A stretch of 64,000 nucleotides of DNA from Linepithema humile (Eukaryota > Arthropoda > Insecta > Hymenoptera > Formicidae): the NCBI RefSeq assembly GCF_040581485.1, contig NC_090131.1:1612001-1676000 (forward strand), in the 5' to 3' direction. The notes below the pieces were generated by a model. It did not search any database. It was given only the letters and a program-made list of their open reading frames with translations, and was not told the DNA's origin. Shown here in pieces: positions 61,201-64,000 of the stretch. Every line of letters begins with the position of its first letter. Position 1 is the stretch's first letter. A program made the position numbers and the translations under genes.

Positions 61201-64000
61201 ATAAATTTGAATAGCGGCGAAATTACATAACTCCTAATGATGCCGACAAATTCAAAATACTTTATTATATTTCTTTCGTTGTATGCCAATTTGTGCAATG
61301 CCATTTACGCTTTCAGAATCTCCCATAATGTTTTATAATGTTTTATGAAGAGAATTTTAATTTGAAAACGTTCGAATTTATATCTCGCTTCTTATTTCCA
61401 GAGCGCAGCATTTAATAACTACATATAATTTCTCGTTATCGCGATTAGTAGTATGCATGGTTTCGAATTAGCTCGCCTATGCTTGAAATTAGTTGCCTTT
61501 ATGGCTAATTATCTCATTTAAATATACAAATAAATAGATTCGCTATTGTAATGACCGTATAAAGTACAGTAAAATTTGGTTGGATTAGTTATAAGCAATA
61601 ATTTAATTACAAATCGAATGTTAATTAATGTGCAATGTGTTTCTTTATAATTATTCAATAGAACCATATTTCAACTTTTGTTTGAGTTACAAAAAAAGAA
61701 GATTTTTTTTACGTGATATTACGTGACAATACAGAAGGATTTGTACGTATGATTTGTGGCGTTTCTGCAATGAGAGACGATCCTACGTATATAGTACTTT
61801 AATTGTGATCGTTAACTCAAGTCACGTAAGGGTCAGAGCAGTTTATATCCAGCCACATTGGCACTGATGGGATTGATCGATCTCGCCCGTAAACGTCATA
61901 GCTGAACTTCTGCCAATATTTCTCACAAATAAATTTGTTGAACTCTATTCAATAAAAACTTGTTAAAATTGGAATTATTTATATAAAGCACACGGACATT
62001 TTAAATCGAATAAATTTTGCACGAATAAAAGAGTTTTAAGTTGAATTATTATTATTGCAATGTAATATAATATTGTCATAATTTTTTTGCAATTATTTTT
62101 GTACCTAAAAAAAATTGTTCGTATAACGTCACCAGTTTTACTTACGCTAAGCTATTTTGTTGCGTATATTCGTATATATTCGTATATCGTACAATTAGAT
62201 AATCGTGAATCCCCGACTACGCCATACTTCATCGTGCGCCGGTATAAACCAGGTAAATTAATATTTATAGACAAACTTGAACACTAATACGCCCGTGAAA
62301 CAGTGGTAATACGTGGAAGGAATGCTATATAGACGAATAAGCAGCTTAGTAAAATTCTCTTCTGAGTGTAAGTAAAGTTGTGATATACATAGATTGATAT
62401 TATACATCGCGCTTGAACTGTAATTGTTCCCAATTTCAAACTAATAAAACTTTAGAAATTCTAAATTTAAATTGCAAGAGTGTTTTAAATATAATAGAAA
62501 TTCTCACAATATCGAATATTTTTGGAAAAATTTATCGGACAATCCGGGGATTCTCTCGTTATATTTTTATTATACATTAACATGCAACACAGCATCTTTA
62601 TTATTTTATTAATTTAGAATTTTTAAGGTTCCTATTTCAATAATAATTCGATCAATATCAATCATAATCCGTTCGCGATACTACTGAACGGAATAAAAAT
62701 TAATCAAGCACAAATTTGCTGATGCAACTTTTTACAGTTATATTTCATCGTTCTTTTATTATCGGCCCTAAAGCCGTTTATATTCCTTTGGTTGATTAGT
62801 GTAATAGAGCGAGGTTAATTTACGCTGAATCAATATAATTATACTTCGAGCCTCGTCAAGCACCTTTTTTATTTCGCCGCTGCATTAATTATGACGCGGC
62901 TTTATACAGCGCGTTTATCACGGATAATACAACTCAGTTTCTTCCGCGTATCTCTCATCTCTTATGCAACAATGCACCAGCATTCATGATCTACATTTAC
63001 AATGAAGAAAAGCTTTATGATAAAAATATGAAAAAATATGTCTTTCTTTCATTTTTTATCTTATACAAATACTGGATTTATATTTTTTTTTTATTGTTTT
63101 ATTTTTAATATTATATTTGCTATAAATTGCATATACTACTGAGCGTATACCCGAATTGATTTCTTAAAGCATTTTTATAAATAATTTTCACAAAAAAAGT
63201 TTCGCTTTGCAGTTACGTTTCAGTTATTGTACACTTAACGTATTTAATTAAGATAATAACGTGGTTAATAGCGTAATATCCACGACAGCATGTGGAATAT
63301 CCGCAAATGTTATCATCGTCACCATTGGGAGTAATTTGTGGAGAACCATCCTGTATAGATCGTGTTAGAAACTTGAACCAGATCCTATCAAATGATGGCG
63401 CAAACGTCGACGAAAGCTAAATTCAAAATAGTATTACCATACCGAGAATAGTTTCATCTACTAAATTGACGTAGAATAAAATTTTAATTTAAAACACTCT
63501 CTATTATTTTCCGATCAATATTCAGCTAACGGTTTGACGACAACGTTTATCCATTTGTTTTTAATACAAAGCGAAATTAACCGCAATTAATTTGCAGCAA
63601 ACAGTTCATTTTTCCACGTAAAGGTGGAAGGTAATATTTGCTCTGTTTCCATTATTTCGGTCAATAATCTCATTTTGGCTTTTACTGCAATTTACGACTG
63701 ACACGTCTCTAATTGCCAACTACAAGGTTTCTCTTTGAATCGAAATTTGTCACTGATTTTTACGCGTGTAGAAACTACTGTGATTCAATGTGATAGAATA
63801 ATTGATCCTCGAATTACAACTCAAAAATTGGCTGCAACCAGTCAAAAGCACGATTAAAAGTAAAAATTAGAAACTTTAATTTAGTTTGTTGCTGTGTAAA
63901 ATAATAGTATAAAATTTTTTATATTAATTAGACTATATTATTTAGACTAATTTTTACTGCCTTACTTTAACAAATTAATTTTTTAGAGAATATGGTTTTT

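Larger units (their letters stand above)
52013..64000. other. Intergenic stretch without recognised genes
   Basis: AT-rich DNA with GC-rich patches at about 52250-52520, 56020-56330, 59090-59660 and 60050-60600. The longest frame, 59105-59659 (+), starts with GTG and has no recognisable motif. Apart from the repeats listed separately, nothing is identified; 60700-64000 in particular is uniform and AT-rich. Confidence 0.55.

Noticed and set aside
1..64000. tRNA, rRNA, CRISPR array, bacterial operon features or transposase genes
   Set aside because: No B-box-like GGTTCGANTCC with a cloverleaf, no regularly spaced identical repeats with unique spacers, and no DDE or reverse-transcriptase motifs were seen in the frames read.

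Overview
The window reads as animal nuclear DNA, most likely from an arthropod and probably a hymenopteran such as an ant. It has long AT-rich non-coding stretches alternating with GC-rich islands, CpG is plentiful by eye rather than depleted, short dinucleotide and tetranucleotide repeats are common, and the one protein gene is split by introns with GT-AG borders. The species call is inference; no search was run.

Only one protein-coding gene can be supported. It lies on the + strand between 23068 and 40648 and encodes a very large, glutamine-rich nuclear protein of the MBD5/MBD6 family (Drosophila relative: six-banded, sba). Seven coding exons were joined by hand: 23068-23284, 29266-29420, 29661-34643, 34972-35136, 36626-36773, 39104-39353 and 40405-40648. 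All six junctions keep the reading frame and give 2053 codons plus a stop. The first visible exon carries the segment that follows the methyl-CpG-binding-like domain in MBD5. The sixth carries a PWWP domain, and the last carries the conserved helical tail. The MBD exon itself was not found in the 23 kb to the left, so the N terminus is probably outside the window and positions 1-23067 are most simply a long 5' intron.

The 3' half of the gene offers several alternative ends. Reading through exon 4 gives a 249-residue tail with an acidic end and no PWWP domain, followed by its own poly(A) signal. The PWWP exon is entered through a tandem CAGTAG acceptor. The small intron before exon 4 is a diverged tandem duplication that also duplicated the 5' splice site. 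After the PWWP-isoform stop, a 3' UTR of up to about 5.4 kb is plausible, ending near 46016.

The remainder (1-23067 and 46017-64000) holds no recognisable gene. It contains microsatellites, a 341-bp foldback (MITE-like) element at 22467-22807, a 24-bp tandem repeat, a diverged repeat pair near 52.4 and 53.7 kb, and weak candidate regulatory sites. No RNA gene, CRISPR array or transposase was seen.
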